This document shows positions 42,801-57,100 of a stretch of DNA of 64,000 nucleotides, in pieces. The position numbers were made by a program, and so were the translations under genes. The stretch comes from Apis mellifera. Its lineage: Eukaryota > Arthropoda > Insecta > Hymenoptera > Apidae. Position 1 is the stretch's first letter. Every line of letters starts with the position of its first letter. A model generated the notes under the pieces. It saw nothing but the letters and a program-made list of their open reading frames with translations. It was not told where the DNA came from and searched no databases. The stretch spans positions 10,250,963 to 10,314,962 of the forward strand of contig NC_037643.1 in assembly GCF_003254395.2 (NCBI RefSeq), in the 5' to 3' direction.

Positions 42801-44039
42801 TCGGATAATCTTTTTAACCTAAAAATTCGCTTTTGAAATCTAACTTGGCAATTCTCTGAATAAACTATTAATTAATACTATAAATAAAAGATTTAAAGCG
42901 AAATAAGGGAAAGTCGTACAATCTCGCCATCATTAGATAAAAAAATCACACAAATCAAACGATAACGAAGAAATTGGATAAAATTTCTCTTTCGTTGAAT
43001 AATTTGAAAATAATATAATGCTGTACTTAATGCATCGAGAGTAATCAAATAACTTTTGTGTTTCACGATTTTAATCGCAGCACATTTTAACAATCAGCAA
43101 TTCTTGAAGGGAGAGGAAAAAAAAAGAGAAAGAAAGGAAGAAAACAAGCAATTTCATTCTATTTAACCTTTAACCTTAATCATCGATCGAATCCTCGATC
43201 AAACGCAGATTTTATTCGCGTTATTTCGAAACTTTGTTCAAGGATTCCCATGAGCGTCGTTTTAATTGGATGCGCGGATACTTTGGAATGCCGAATTCCG
43301 AGAAGAAAGTACGCTTTCGTGGACGCGGTTAATTATCCATGCTCGATCGACAACGGTGAACAACATGCCGCAGAAATGTCAACGACGCCGCGAATGGAAA
43401 GTGCCAATAGAGTCTATTGTCAACGCAACACACAACGCCACCGATATTTTCTTTCTCACGAGCCAACCAAACTCTTCTTCCATGCAAATGTTAGCAAATA
43501 TTGCGGGTAAAACAATGGAATTCTTAATAAATCTCAAACTTTTTTTAATAAAACCAGATATGAGAAATCAAATTCATCACTTATGAATTATTTTCGCAAA
43601 TACCAAGATTAATATATCATCTTTGCTCTTGGATAAAAAAAAAAAGGTAAATTATATACAAATATCCTTTACTTGTTCTATTTCAATATTTTATAATTTA
43701 ATTGTATCGCATTTTTAGATAAATATATAAGTAACGTTGAAAAAAAAATATCAATTAAAGTATTTACAATATTCATGATTCTTTAAGTTTTAATATTCGT
43801 TTCAAAAAAAAAAAAACGGTTGACAAGTGCTTTTATTTAACCGTGTGATTTATATATTTTCACGTTCAATGTATTTTTCACAATTGAACGTACGATTTAT
43901 TCCTCGGTGTTTGATTTTTGTACATATCTCGTTACGACACCATTGCATCGACAATTTTCAACGAAAAATATCGAAAAAAATATCAGATTTTCCTCCTCTT
44001 CTATCCTCCCATCGAATACGAGATCCGGATTTTTTCTCT

Positions 44040-44078
<39 letters not shown>

Positions 44079-47000
44079 ATTTCGCGTCGAGATTGACGAT
44101 TACTCGCGGCTGATTACCGCGAGAATGGTAATTAATCGCCGGACGAATTTGCATTCCCGCTAAAGTCACGGTCTCGTGGGAAGCGGCTGCGAAGCGCGCC
44201 ATGGTTTCCTAGAAATGACGTAAGGGTAATGATGTAGCGCGGTCTGAAGAACTGCATCGTTAACCGCGCGTTCAAGAAACTGAGAAGTCTTCAAACCTTT
44301 CTGGAAACATCGGTCAAACTCGAGAAACGTTGGAAATATTTTAATAAATAAGGAGCGTCGAGCGAGATTTGAAAAATTTTAGACAATTAGATAGACTTTA
44401 GGCTCGCGATGAAGACGAGATTCTTGATTTCTGTTGACTTTTGTCTTTTTCTTTCTTTCTTTTTTTTTTCTTTTTCGAAAGGAGAAATTCAATTTCTGCT
44501 TATGATCGAGGAGAGGGAATGGTTGGGAATGTACAACATTGAGAAATGCACGATGCGAACGTATGCAATCAGTATGCAGATATATTGATGACACGGGGAA
44601 GATACTATTGTTTCTAAAACAGTTGTGAGTTTCTCCAGTAGCAATAAATTTTAAGATATAGATATACGAGCGTCTCGCTGTTATATTGAAAGGATTAATT
44701 GCGTTTCTTTAGAATCCTATCCACATTTGAATTTGGTGAATTGTAATTATCAGTTATAGCTGATGATAAAAAATATATACGGACGGATACAGCGAGAGAA
44801 TGAAATGGAGAGAAATAATAAACTTGGTTGGTTACAATGTACAACAGATTTCAATAAACACTTCTCACTTCTGATATTGTTCGGGTTCACGACTTCATCA
44901 CACGCGTAACGTCGTAAATTATATTAATGGTTAACCTAAACTGGAGGGTCATGAGAGGCTTGTTCGCAAGGTTACCGTGATATTATATTTAGAATTTCTT
45001 CTAAACGTACAGTACGGATTTATAGCCGTTTACTTCTAAAAGCGAGTATAGAGGCACGTGTGTTGTGTGCAACGGAGTGCCTGAAGGAAAAGCGTACTAC
45101 GAATCTTGCGAGCCACGAGAGAGTGAAAAACGAGCGTCGACCAACGGGTTACGGTCTACAAATTTCCTACCATTTTTTTCCTCATTTTCCATTCCATTAA
45201 ATATTAAAAGAAAAAAAAGAAAAAAGAAAGAAAAAACACTGGAACTGTACATTACATTTTACGTGACCATATTCCTGACCTGATCGTCGATAGCCAACCA
45301 ACATTCGTCCCTACAGTAACGATCATCAAATTGCAAAAGATTACTAAAATCTCTTACGGTCCTAAATTCTAAGGATATTTCTATGTAATAACCATTATTT
45401 CTCAGTTTCAACGCAGCATCCACTGTTCACATCGCCATTCCTCGCTCATCATCTATATTACTCAATCTCTAACCATGAAACGTCTTATAATCTTAAATTC
45501 TAAAGGGCATATATAACCGCTATCTTCAAATTCTCCAACGTTTCATGCAACTTCTATTCTGCACTCGTTTACCGTACCTTAACTTGACCATCTCCTCGCT
45601 ACTCTATCGTACAATCTACAAAAGCATCTCTTACGATCTTCAATCCCAAGAATATAATTATTGTCTCTTCATTCCACGCGAATGTTCATCCTCATTCCCT
45701 ACCCTAAATTCCATAACCGCATAATCATTATTCCCACATTATTCTCCTTCTTCCAATCCTCATCCTTCCAATTCTTTCATCCCACGCATCCCATCTGCTA
45801 CCGTGTTCGTTCTTTTCCACTCCCGATCCACGCACAATCGTTCGTGCATCCATAAACTTTCCCCCCCACCTCTCCTTAAATAGAAAGAAACCTGGTCGTC
45901 AAACAGCGGCCACCATCGTCGCGACCCGTATGACTCTCCGCGAGATTTGCTGGGAAAAATTTCACAAGACGACTTTCAACAGCCGCGAAAACAATTTTAC
46001 GATCGTCGACGACGCGTTTCCACGAGATTTCGATTCCCCGTGATCCCGTTACGACTTTTCGAACGAACCAAAAGCGTTTCCGTTATAGATTTGATAAACC
46101 GGTTCCGCCTGGCCTCGAAGCCAGATTCCCGAAATTTTGGGTTACCAGTGCGCGCACACGCGTTATGTAAAGCTGCTCATCATCGGTTAACGGTACACGA
46201 ACGAAACGTTTCGGCTTTCTCGCCGATCCTCTCGCGCCTTATCGGGGCGGAAACGTTTATTATTCACGCGGCGCAACCAACTCTTCCCCGCTGGGACGAG
46301 TGATAATCCTGAAGCCTCGCGATTACGCGAAGCGCGAGATCTCTCTCGCCTTCTCTCGATCCGCGCGCCGATTATACCGTTACGCTCGAGGACTTCGAAA
46401 CGAAGCGCTTTTTGCTCTTACGATGCGCCAGCTGTTCCGCGAAACGTGTCATGGATCTATCAGCGTTTCGTTTTTTTGAATTTTTTTCTTTTTTTTTTTT
46501 CTCGTATTTTTTAAGACGAGCAGATCGCTGGACTTTTGGTATCCAACTGGACAATATGGTATCCAGAGGTATATAAAGGAATACGAGATTTAAGAAAAGA
46601 AGATGAAAGTGAGTGAAGCAAATGAGAAAAATGCAAGGGGACGTGAATAGATTGTTTACGGAAAATCAAATTTTCTATGAACGATGAATGAATTTTATGG
46701 TTTGAAAGAATGGAATTTGAATGGAATTCGAATTTTTCTATGCAGTTGAAGCGTAAAAACCGATGTTAGATCGATATTGTGAGAAGAAATGTATTGTGAA
46801 AAGGAAACGTATGTTTGAGGAGTAGGAATAACTAGAATTTAGAAAAAATGGAATTTGAATGGAATTTGAATTTTGCAGTTTCAGTTTCAGCTATTGTGTG
46901 TCGTGCATTCACGGGAGGAAAGAAGAGAAATTTTTTAAACGCATGAATTGTGGATGTTGCGAGTAAACGGACATTGGCTTGCGTGGAGAATAAGAATGCG

Positions 47001-48151
47001 ATCGATATCGATTGGTTTGAGGTGTGGTGTTGGTGGAAATATGTCGATGGTTGGTGGTGGGTTTGGTTTAGATATGCGAAGAATGTGGAAGTGTTTGATT
47101 TAAGATACACTCCTGTTTGTATGATATGTAGATATCTCTTTAATTGTAACGATTATCTGTAGAAAGTTGAAAAATCTTTGCGAATTTTTAAACTAAATTT
47201 TACGCACTTTATTTTGCACATTTAGTATTAAAGAATATATTTTATCGATAATAACTCGTTAATAAGGAATAATTAAATTTTCTTTCCTTAATAATGGAGT
47301 ATTAAAGATAGATATATGACATGTTGTACATTTCTAACGAATATTATAAATAAATTAGAATAAAAAAATTAAACGAAAATATTATAAATTGATATTATTC
47401 TGACAATTATGTGATCTACACTACGTTGCACGAAAACATTCATTTTGTAAATATTATTATTATCGATAACAACGAGATTAATCGACAATAATATTTATTT
47501 ATAAATATTGCATACGTCAAAGAGACTTGAGAAATGTTATTCTAAACTCCAAACGTTTCATTAACATCGTAACAAATTACAAAATCTTGCTACTATAACA
47601 TTTTATTATCCATTTCGAAAATTTTACCATTCTATCTGAATCCATTGCTGCAATTTCAATGCTCTGTGTATTCAATCAGCATCGTATTCTTAACGATCAC
47701 GACCCCCAAATTCTACCAAAATACAAACTGCAAAATCTCTTTCCACAATATATTTCCCATATCCCCCATTTCCGTAATTCCGCCATTCACTTAAAACCTA
47801 TTCCACCACCAACTTCAAAGCGTTCTTTACATTCGCCCAACGTCAGAATTTTCCAAGAAATCCTGGCACGATTTGATCGTTAAACGACAAAACAAAGACA
47901 GCCTCACTCACGAACCAGTCCTCGAATCGATGCACGACCACAAGAGATGAGCGAAATTTTAATCATTCGAGCTAAGAATAAACTTCGATTAAAAATCACT
48001 CGAATAATTTATCACTTGATTAACAATCACAATTATTCTAACGCTTCGAATTATATTCGAAAGTAAAGCTTCGTTCGAAATTTTGATCAATTAAATTTTT
48101 TTCTCTCAGCCCAATTCGATATCCATTCGAGAGGAAAGAAGTGAAAAGAGA

Positions 48152-48195
<44 letters not shown>

Positions 48196-51100
48196 TGAAC
48201 GAATCGAGGAGGAGGTTAAAACCGGCGGTCGCCGTGACTGTCGCCACGGTGGCCTCTTTGACCCGCTTTCTCTTTTCCCACCCGATTTGTCTCATGGACA
48301 TGCCTACCGCGTTTTCTTTAACCGGGAAATTCACGATCCTCGCCACCTGCCCTGCCACGCCACCATCGCCACGCTCTCGATCGACCGTTCGTTTGTGCCA
48401 ACGTCCTCGAGGAGCAGGCGCAAGAACGAAAAACCGGAAGTCGAACGGGCGGCAAGTGGGTCGAACGTAGTAGGCACACGCTCGCGCGGATTCCGATTAT
48501 CGGCTAGGCGGCTCGTTCAATCTTTTACGCGCGCACGAGAGCGGTGTTTCGTTACATCGCGCCTGGCCACTTTCGAAAATTGCCCGGCGACACGATCGAT
48601 TTCTGCAATATCCTGGCGCGATGGAATTTTTTTTTTTTTTTGCACGTACAGTCGGATCGAGATTCGAAGGTCGATCTGAAAATTAAAGATTTCTTGCTTT
48701 TTTTTTTTTCGTTGGGATTATGATATAGAATCGTGTTTTAGTTTAGGGAATATAAGTTTTTAATTTATTTATTAGTTCTGTAATATTCTGATGCGATGGA
48801 ATTTTTTTTTTTTGCACGTACAATCGGATCGAAATTCGAAGGTCGATCTGAAAATTAAAGATTTCTTTCTTTTTTTTTTTTTTTCATTGGGATTATAATA
48901 TAGAATCATGTTTAGGGAATATAAGTTTTTAATTTATTTATTAGTTCTGCAATATCATGGCGCGATGGAATTTTTTTTTTTTTGCACGTACAATCGGATC
49001 GAGATTCGAAGGTCGATCTGAAAATTAAAGATTTCTTTTTTTTTTTTTTTTGGAATTATGATATATAATCGTGTTTTAGTTTAGAGAATATAAGTTTTTA
49101 ATTCATTTATTAGTTCTGCAATATCTTGGCGCGATGGAATTTTTTTTTTTTTTTGCACTTATAGTCGGATCGAAATTCGAAGGTCGATCTGAAAATTAAA
49201 GATTTCTTTGTTTTTTTTTTTGGAATTATGATATAGAATCGTGTTTTAGTTTAGAGAATATAAGTTTTTAATTTATTTATTAGTTCTGCAATATCTTGGC
49301 GCGATGGAATTTTTTTTTGCACGTACAGTCGGATTGAGATTCGAAGGTCGATCTGAAAATTAAAGATTTCTTTCTTTTTTTTTTTTTTTTTTCGTTGGGA
49401 TTATGATATAGAATCGTGTTTAAGGAATATAAGTTTTTAATTTATTTATTAGTTTAATTGGGGAAAAGTCTTATTCGGGAATAGTCGATTTGTAAGAATC
49501 GAAGAAGTAGGTAAATGATATGGTAATTTTTAGAACGAGAGCGAGAAGTTACTTTATGTGCGTTCTTGAGAAATTCACCTTGAATGTGAACTATGATTCA
49601 TTATAAAAATATGTTCCTATTTGTGGTTTCTTCCTCTTTGATGGAATATTTGAAATATTGAAGTTTGAGAATTCGAATTTTGTTAATAGTTCGAGTATAT
49701 TTTACGTAAAAAATTGTAAAAAGTGGCACAACAACTTTAATTTTAACTTTGAACTAAAAATGACTAAAATCTTTCGTAGTGGTGCAAATATAATTTATCG
49801 TATTTCACGTTATCTCATAATTTACAGTAATCTGTCATGCAAACGTTGTAACAGTTGGCAATAATTTTTCTCGAAAAAATGTTTCCCGCTTTTGATTTAT
49901 TTACGACGAATTTAATTTAAAAACTACAAACTCTGAAAGATTAATGATATTTATATGGAATATTTTCTTATCCCAATCCACTTTTAACACGAGGAATCAT
50001 CTATTTCTTTCGACAAGAAAGGTCGTTAAAAGTTTTTATCTACTTAATTGCACATCAGCTTGTAATTTTAACTCCTTTGAAACAACAAAGACTCTTTTCT
50101 TTCCTTACGTTCGCTATTTTTGTCGAGAAATATTTTTTCACAAACTACGTTTTATTTCTTCTTACACTTTCTTTTTTTTTTTTAACAAAATTCTGAGATA
50201 CATTTTCAATATCTCTACTACATTTTGCACAACCGTTTGTCAAATATTTGAAATATTTCTCACGTTTCAATATCCTTATTATACCCATTTCAGAACCGAT
50301 AACCAAATTAAATATTTTCCTTTTTTAATAAAAATTCTTCAAAAACAAGAAGAACTAAAACGATCATAATCTAATTCGAATTATAATAAGTGAATCAGTC
50401 CATAAGATAAATAATTCCATAGAAAAATCGTGTACAAGAAATTCAACTCAACAGACGTTATCAATCTCATCGTTCATTTGAAATCTAATCGTAGTAAGAA
50501 GAAATTTGTTATCTCGTGTTATCAATCTCCTCGCTCAAACAGACGCCGTTTCCATAAGAGCACGACTCGAGAGGAGCAGCGCGAGTTAATCGAAAATTAC
50601 GGCTGTTCGATTTTCATCGACCCGGTTTCTTCAATTTCCAATTGGAACTCGCACTCCACCACCACCACCACCACCACCACCACGAATCGTCAGATCGTTC
50701 GAATGTTTATTTGCGTGCAGGCCAAATAAGCATCGCGGTGAAATAGAACATGAAGCGTGACATAGCCGCCTGACCATAAGTGTCGATTTCGAGCGGCATC
50801 GAAGCCGACCCAACAGATCGGGAAGAAAGTCGGTGTACACGGTACCACGAAGTGGGTCGTGTTCCTTGCCGTGTTTATCATCGATCATTTCACCTTCTTC
50901 GTCAGGAGGTCGTCAGAGAGCCGTCGAAGTGGGTTGCCTGGCACGAGCGCGTGCACCTACGGTTTTATTAATTTTCGCGAAAATTTTTTTCCGAATCGAT
51001 TAAAATTCCACGCGGCCGATATATACGTTTCCTTGACTTTCATCGATTATTTAGAAGAAGTTTACGCTGTATTATATTCTCTTCCATGGGGAAAATCGCA

Positions 51101-54100
51101 GAAGAAAGTGATTAAGGATTAAATTTTACTAGAAATATACTTTTAAAATTAAATTAATATGGGATACTTGACGATAATTATATTTTATATATTATATATA
51201 TTTTATATGTAATATTATTATATTTTATATATATTTATAATTTCGATAATTATATTTATTATACATATTTTGCATGTATAATATTCGAATAACTTGATTC
51301 TAAGTTTAGATATAAGTGTACTTATAAGTATAAGATAGTATAAGATAAAAAAGGTACAAGTATAAAGTAAGTTAAAAATAATTATACGATATATGAAGTG
51401 AATTTTCTTGGAATATGATCATCGGGTGATCTACCCAGGTTAGAAGCTATATTTATGTCTTATATCTTATATATTATATATTTCACTTAAAATTGATTCT
51501 CTACATAAACAGATTATTCCCAAAATAATTATTATCAGTTAATAATAAATCATAATAATAATAAATCATAATAAATAATAATAAATCAAGTTTCTTAAAG
51601 CTTGAAATATCGTTTGCAATTGGTTCAAACCTAACCTCTCGATCCTTTCCCGCCAATTTTACGGAGATCGCGAAAATCGTAGCGCGTGATTCGATCGATC
51701 CGATGGAAACGCAAGATTTCGAATCGATAATTAATCGTTTCGAGCCGATTCGAGAAACTGTTGAAGCCCCTACTGTCAATTACGCTACGTTACAAATTAC
51801 GTTTAATTGGCGTTCGTAGATAACTGTACAGATACGATCTGTGATTCTTTTCTTCCTTCGGCGGCAGATTTTTTCTTCGTCGTTTAAACGAGCCGTTCAC
51901 GATTTTTTGCGCCGAGGAGTTGAAATTACTCTAATTAATTTTAGTGAACGTATTCCATTCGATTAGATTTAGTGTTGTTTGATGTCGGTTGAAAAGATTC
52001 TGAGTGCGGTCACGCGATATTGAATTGCTCTTACGTTTTATCATTATTATACCATTGTATATTCCTTGTTTAATTTTGGATAAAAGGTAGATTGAACGAG
52101 AGAAATTATATAAAAGAAGTAGAATTTTCTATTTTGAATTGCAGAGTTGAAAATTTAAGTTATAAAACATGTTATTAAGAGAAAAATTGAGCAAGAGATC
52201 AATTTTGATTTGTATTTAATTGCAGAGAGTGAATTTTCAAGGAGAGAAAGGAAAATTTAATAAAAGATCAATTGATAGGTTTGTTCTTGGTAAATAAAGT
52301 GTTGCAGAGAGAATTAAATAAAATATCTATCAATTTGAGATGTTTACTTTAGATTACGTGTCAAGAAAATACCAATTCGATTACCCTTCCTTCATATATT
52401 TTGGATTTCGAATATTTCGCGCTAAACCATCATTAAATATTGCATTAAAGCACAAACGTACAGTTAATTCAGGAGTAATTAATAATCTCGGTATTGCGCT
52501 TCGTGTTTTAAATAATTCTTGGAATTGCTGTCAAGGTATGTATTATTTATAGCTGCGAAATGATATATTGGGATTTCAAATATACGATACTTTACGTGTA
52601 CAATGATTCGTTTCTATAAATTATACAAAATTTAATAACAAATCATGAAATATATATCAATAAAACACTTTTCTTTTTTAATGAATTTTTTGATGATTTA
52701 ATGAATGTTAACATTAAGCTTCAAAAAATAGAAAAGGAAAGTTTATAAAATTTCTATAATTGTTACATCTTATATTATTTTAATATATTTAACACGTGAA
52801 ATTATTTTTACTAAAATGAACTCTAGGAACAAGAATATTTTTTCAAATGGAAAAGCAAGTTTTACTTTCACTAAAAACCAAAAAACACATGCATCTTATT
52901 TATTACTTTGTAGTAAATTTACAAATGACGAATAAAAACTTTATTTATTTATACATCTATTAATTATTAATATAACAATTACATTAAAAATAATTTATTT
53001 ACATAGCCAACCAAACGTTTTAAATTTTTTTTAAATAAAATCAAACGAAACGTGAAATATTAATAATTTAAGAAAAGAATCGATGCAATTAAACGAAACG
53101 AAATAAATAGCAAAGACAAATAATTTTAATCACTACCTATTAATAATATAATCCTTCTGAAACAGTGCAAACGGGTTGGAAAAGTCGTATTTTCATTCCA
53201 CAGCCTACTGGTCTAGAATAAACTCGACAACTTTCTAACCTCGATAAGTTCGCGTGAAACTCGCCATAAAGGCGAGGATTACGCGAGAATCATAACGAAT
53301 GCAGCTTCTCGTATTACGTGAACGATAATACGAATCGATAACGAATGATAACGAGACGGCGAGAAATTAAAAAGAGAAGAATCCATCGATGCATCTTGAT
53401 GCATAACGTATAGCTTCGTATTATACCAGGAAATTACGACACCTGTTTCCCGCCTGTGCTGCGTTTCTGTTATGTCAGCATTCCACTGTGCGATATCTAA
53501 CGTTAGTTTCATATTGTTTAACTACGCGGAAGTAACCACGTGACTTCCTATCCCGCGTTTTCTCATCGCTGCGATGCGCGATGGTTTCCAGCTGGAATCC
53601 TCGCGTTCTTGGATTCGTTCATATCGAGAAATATGAAGGATACGATGTGTATTTGTTGAGCAGATCGGTGTGATATTACGAACAATGCATGAGATGTATG
53701 AATAAGCGCAGGAATTATTTTATTAGAGATAAAAATGAAGAATACTTTTTTTTTTTTTTACTTCGTTGGAAAACGAAGAGCAGTTATTGTGATAATGATT
53801 GAAAAGTGAAAGTGGATTAAAAATCATGGATCATAATCTTTTTTTTTTTCTTGATAATATAAATGTATTAATAAATATGGGAGATATTTATGTATGTTTG
53901 ATTTGATTGGTAATGGAACTTTGTTTGCATCCCTCTTTTTATTCAGAATGTGGAGGATACGAAGATATAATTGAAAGGTCATGGTAAATTCATAGAGAAT
54001 AACAAGGATGAAAGGAACATTGTGTAATGTGATATAAGAATGTTACAAGAGCTAAATTTTATCTAGAATGAGATTAATAAAGAGAAAGAAAATTTATTCA

Positions 54101-57100
54101 ATCATTACAAACAAAATATCCTGGATATTTATTCTTCTCTTTGATGTCTTACATTACACTTTGATAAAAAAAAAAAAAAAACTTAATTTACTCAACACGT
54201 ATTCGTCAAAGGATTCAGCAAATTCGTCTAATTTTTGCTTAATGCAATCATTTCCAAACGTGAGAACAAATATTTGATACAAAGAGAACATAAGAGAAAC
54301 AAAGCTCTGATCCTCTTTAAAGATTAAACATGTTCAATTAAAATTTTCCTTAAAAAACTAAAAAAAAAAAAAAGATCCTCCTTTCTTTCAATTCTACTAT
54401 ATAATAAACTCCAAGGATAGTAATCAGAGAGATGGTCAATGATACGAAAAAAGAAATGCAAACAAAAAACAGGAGACAAACGACTGAAACAGACTAATGA
54501 AACCAATCCAAGGTTTAAATTATACCCAAACGTCGCAATCAAAGAGGAATAAATATTTCAAACACATAGGAGTCGTATAAATCAAGGTGGAACGATTCGA
54601 TAATAAAGACATTCAAGACAGTCTTAGAGAGTGGCATCAGGAGATATCACCAATTATCCACCTGCGTAATTAATATACCTCGCCACACGTGGTGATTCAT
54701 TCATAATGGAGCAAATCAAGAGGTTGTAAGACGTTTCCAACGTAACCGCGACACAGATTCGCGTGTGCCAGCTGATGAAACGAATTGCATATACCCGACG
54801 ATCTCATTTTTGCGCGGCAAGAAAAGCGGCACAGTTACGACACCGTCACGAAGATTACCTTACGACGAATAATCTTCTCTTCTCGGGGGGAGAAGAGAAA
54901 GAGAATTCCGGGTGGTTGTGTCGTAGTTGTCGTTTCGTGGAATATTGACCGTAACTTGGTATTCCCTTTTTTCGATTTTTCTTTCCCTCTCCTTCCTAAT
55001 GAAACGCATTAAGAAACCAAGCAAAATTGTCGTTAAGTAAATGACTCCCGTAAATGTACCTGTTGCGAGGAGGCTTTAAGAAACGCATTGCGAAACGGGG
55101 CCATTACGCTGCTTTACTGGCAACAAACATTGTCACACTGTGGCAGGCTCTCTCTTGCATTAAGGGTTTAAGCGTTTTCCACGTTGTTGGAGGACGTGTA
55201 AAATTTAATGTATAATATATCGCGCCCTCGATATAGAAAAGTAACATAAATGACAAAATTTCTAATTGAATATCATTATTGAAATCATTGTTGCTTCTAA
55301 ATTTTAATAAGTAAAAATTTTGTAAATTTTGAGTATATTCAAGTTGAATCTTCTTCGATTTGACAATTCGATATTCTTCGAAATTGTTTCTCTCAAATTG
55401 CAAATTTTTTTTTTTCTATTAGGATCTTAAATTAATCACAAAATGATATCCAATATATTTCTCTTCTTTTTTTCACGTTATAATTTGATGGAATATTTGT
55501 ATAACCTTGGGTTATTATAGTTATCAGACTTATTACGTAAGATGAATGATATAATATAAAAGTATTAAGAAACTACGTAATAGGAGTAACAGTTACACGC
55601 AAAAATGAGGTTTCTGTGGTTTCTAATGCTTCTTGGAAAAGGACAATGAACGAAGGTATCACTGTAGAGCGTTATACTGGAATTAATTTTATTAATTATT
55701 CCATTTTATTCCGTTATTACGTTATTTCTATTAATTATTCCACTTTATTATCAATCAACTCGATCATCTTCGACTATCTTCTTTATTTTCCTTTCCTAAT
55801 TAATTTAACTTTCTATTCTATATGCTTATTCGAAATCGCATAAAATATATTCATCTTCGTATATTTATTCGATCTACGTACAAAAGTCGATCGCGTAAAT
55901 TAGCTCATGCACGATTGTAAATAAACTCTCGCGGCAGAAAGTAGAACATCGGCCACCATTGAATATTCCCAACCGACTTTACGTCCGATTGTTCCCATCC
56001 TGCTCGTATAGAACTATCTCGAACCGATTCAATAAATACCTTACATTTGTGTGTAATCTTTATACGATCGGCACAGATTTGTGCATTTCAATCGGAAAAC
56101 AAAATCGTAGGATCATCGATTTCGATCGTTTACCATTTTTGGTAAAAATGTTCCATACGTGTTATTTGCAATGATGTGTTACAACGTCGTGTTTGTAATA
56201 AACGAAGAACACGTGTCGTTATTGTTACTATAAACAGAGAAATCTATATAATATATTGCTCGATTCTTCGTATTCCTTGGAAGATTATAAATATTTCTTT
56301 CCTTGATACAGTGATCCCAATACATCTTATAACATTTCCATTTCGAATATAAATTATTCATCCGCAAAAATCATTAATCGTTCCTTGCCAATATCCTGTT
56401 CAAATTAACCTATTTTCTGTTTAAACTATATCTCTAATTAACTCGTTCTACGTTAATTATCATTAAAAGAAACAAAAACAGTAAGAAAATTTTTTCAAAA
56501 CAAACTTCATCAATAAACCAATGAACCAATAACGGATATATTCTCAAAGAAAATTCCAAAAGAAATTCCCAATTGACCTTTTCTTAACTTCGCGCCCAAA
56601 ATTTCTCAAATGGCAAACAGCCAAATATCGAATCATACGTACGAACAATAAATAAGATCTGTACAAACAAAGGATCCTTGGAGCCTCGATAGTGGAGAAG
56701 ATCATGAAAGATGAAAAGAGGAGAGAGAAGGAGAGAGAGAGAGAAAAAAAAGAAAGATGGAGGAAAAAGAGGAGGAATACCGGTTTACAACTAGGGACAA
56801 CGAGCACGATCCTCGCGCACGTTGCCGTAATATCGCTTTATCGGATCTACCGTTATGTCGATCCGTTCTGCATCGACGTATATATACGTTTCTCGACGTT
56901 ATATGCACGCGGCTCGCATGGCAACACCGGAAACCTTGCATCAGGACCACATGGGACGCCGTCTACGTCATCGATCGATGCCAGTCAACTGGTCGATCCA
57001 AACTGGTCAACGATAGAGGTGATCTAACTGTAAATCTAACGCTTTTCGCTCGACCACTCGCGTTATACCCGATAGATCCCCTCGTTCCAATCCAGTATAT

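Noticed and set aside
45947..46303. Plus-strand 118-codon frame in an intronic GC island
   Set aside because: Arg/Phe-rich without any recognisable domain; GC-rich composition alone makes such frames likely.
49944..50369. Plus-strand frame of 141 codons in the large intron
   Set aside because: Phe/Asn/Thr-rich composition expected from AT-rich, pyrimidine-biased DNA. No domain, no splice or start context, no homology I can recognise.
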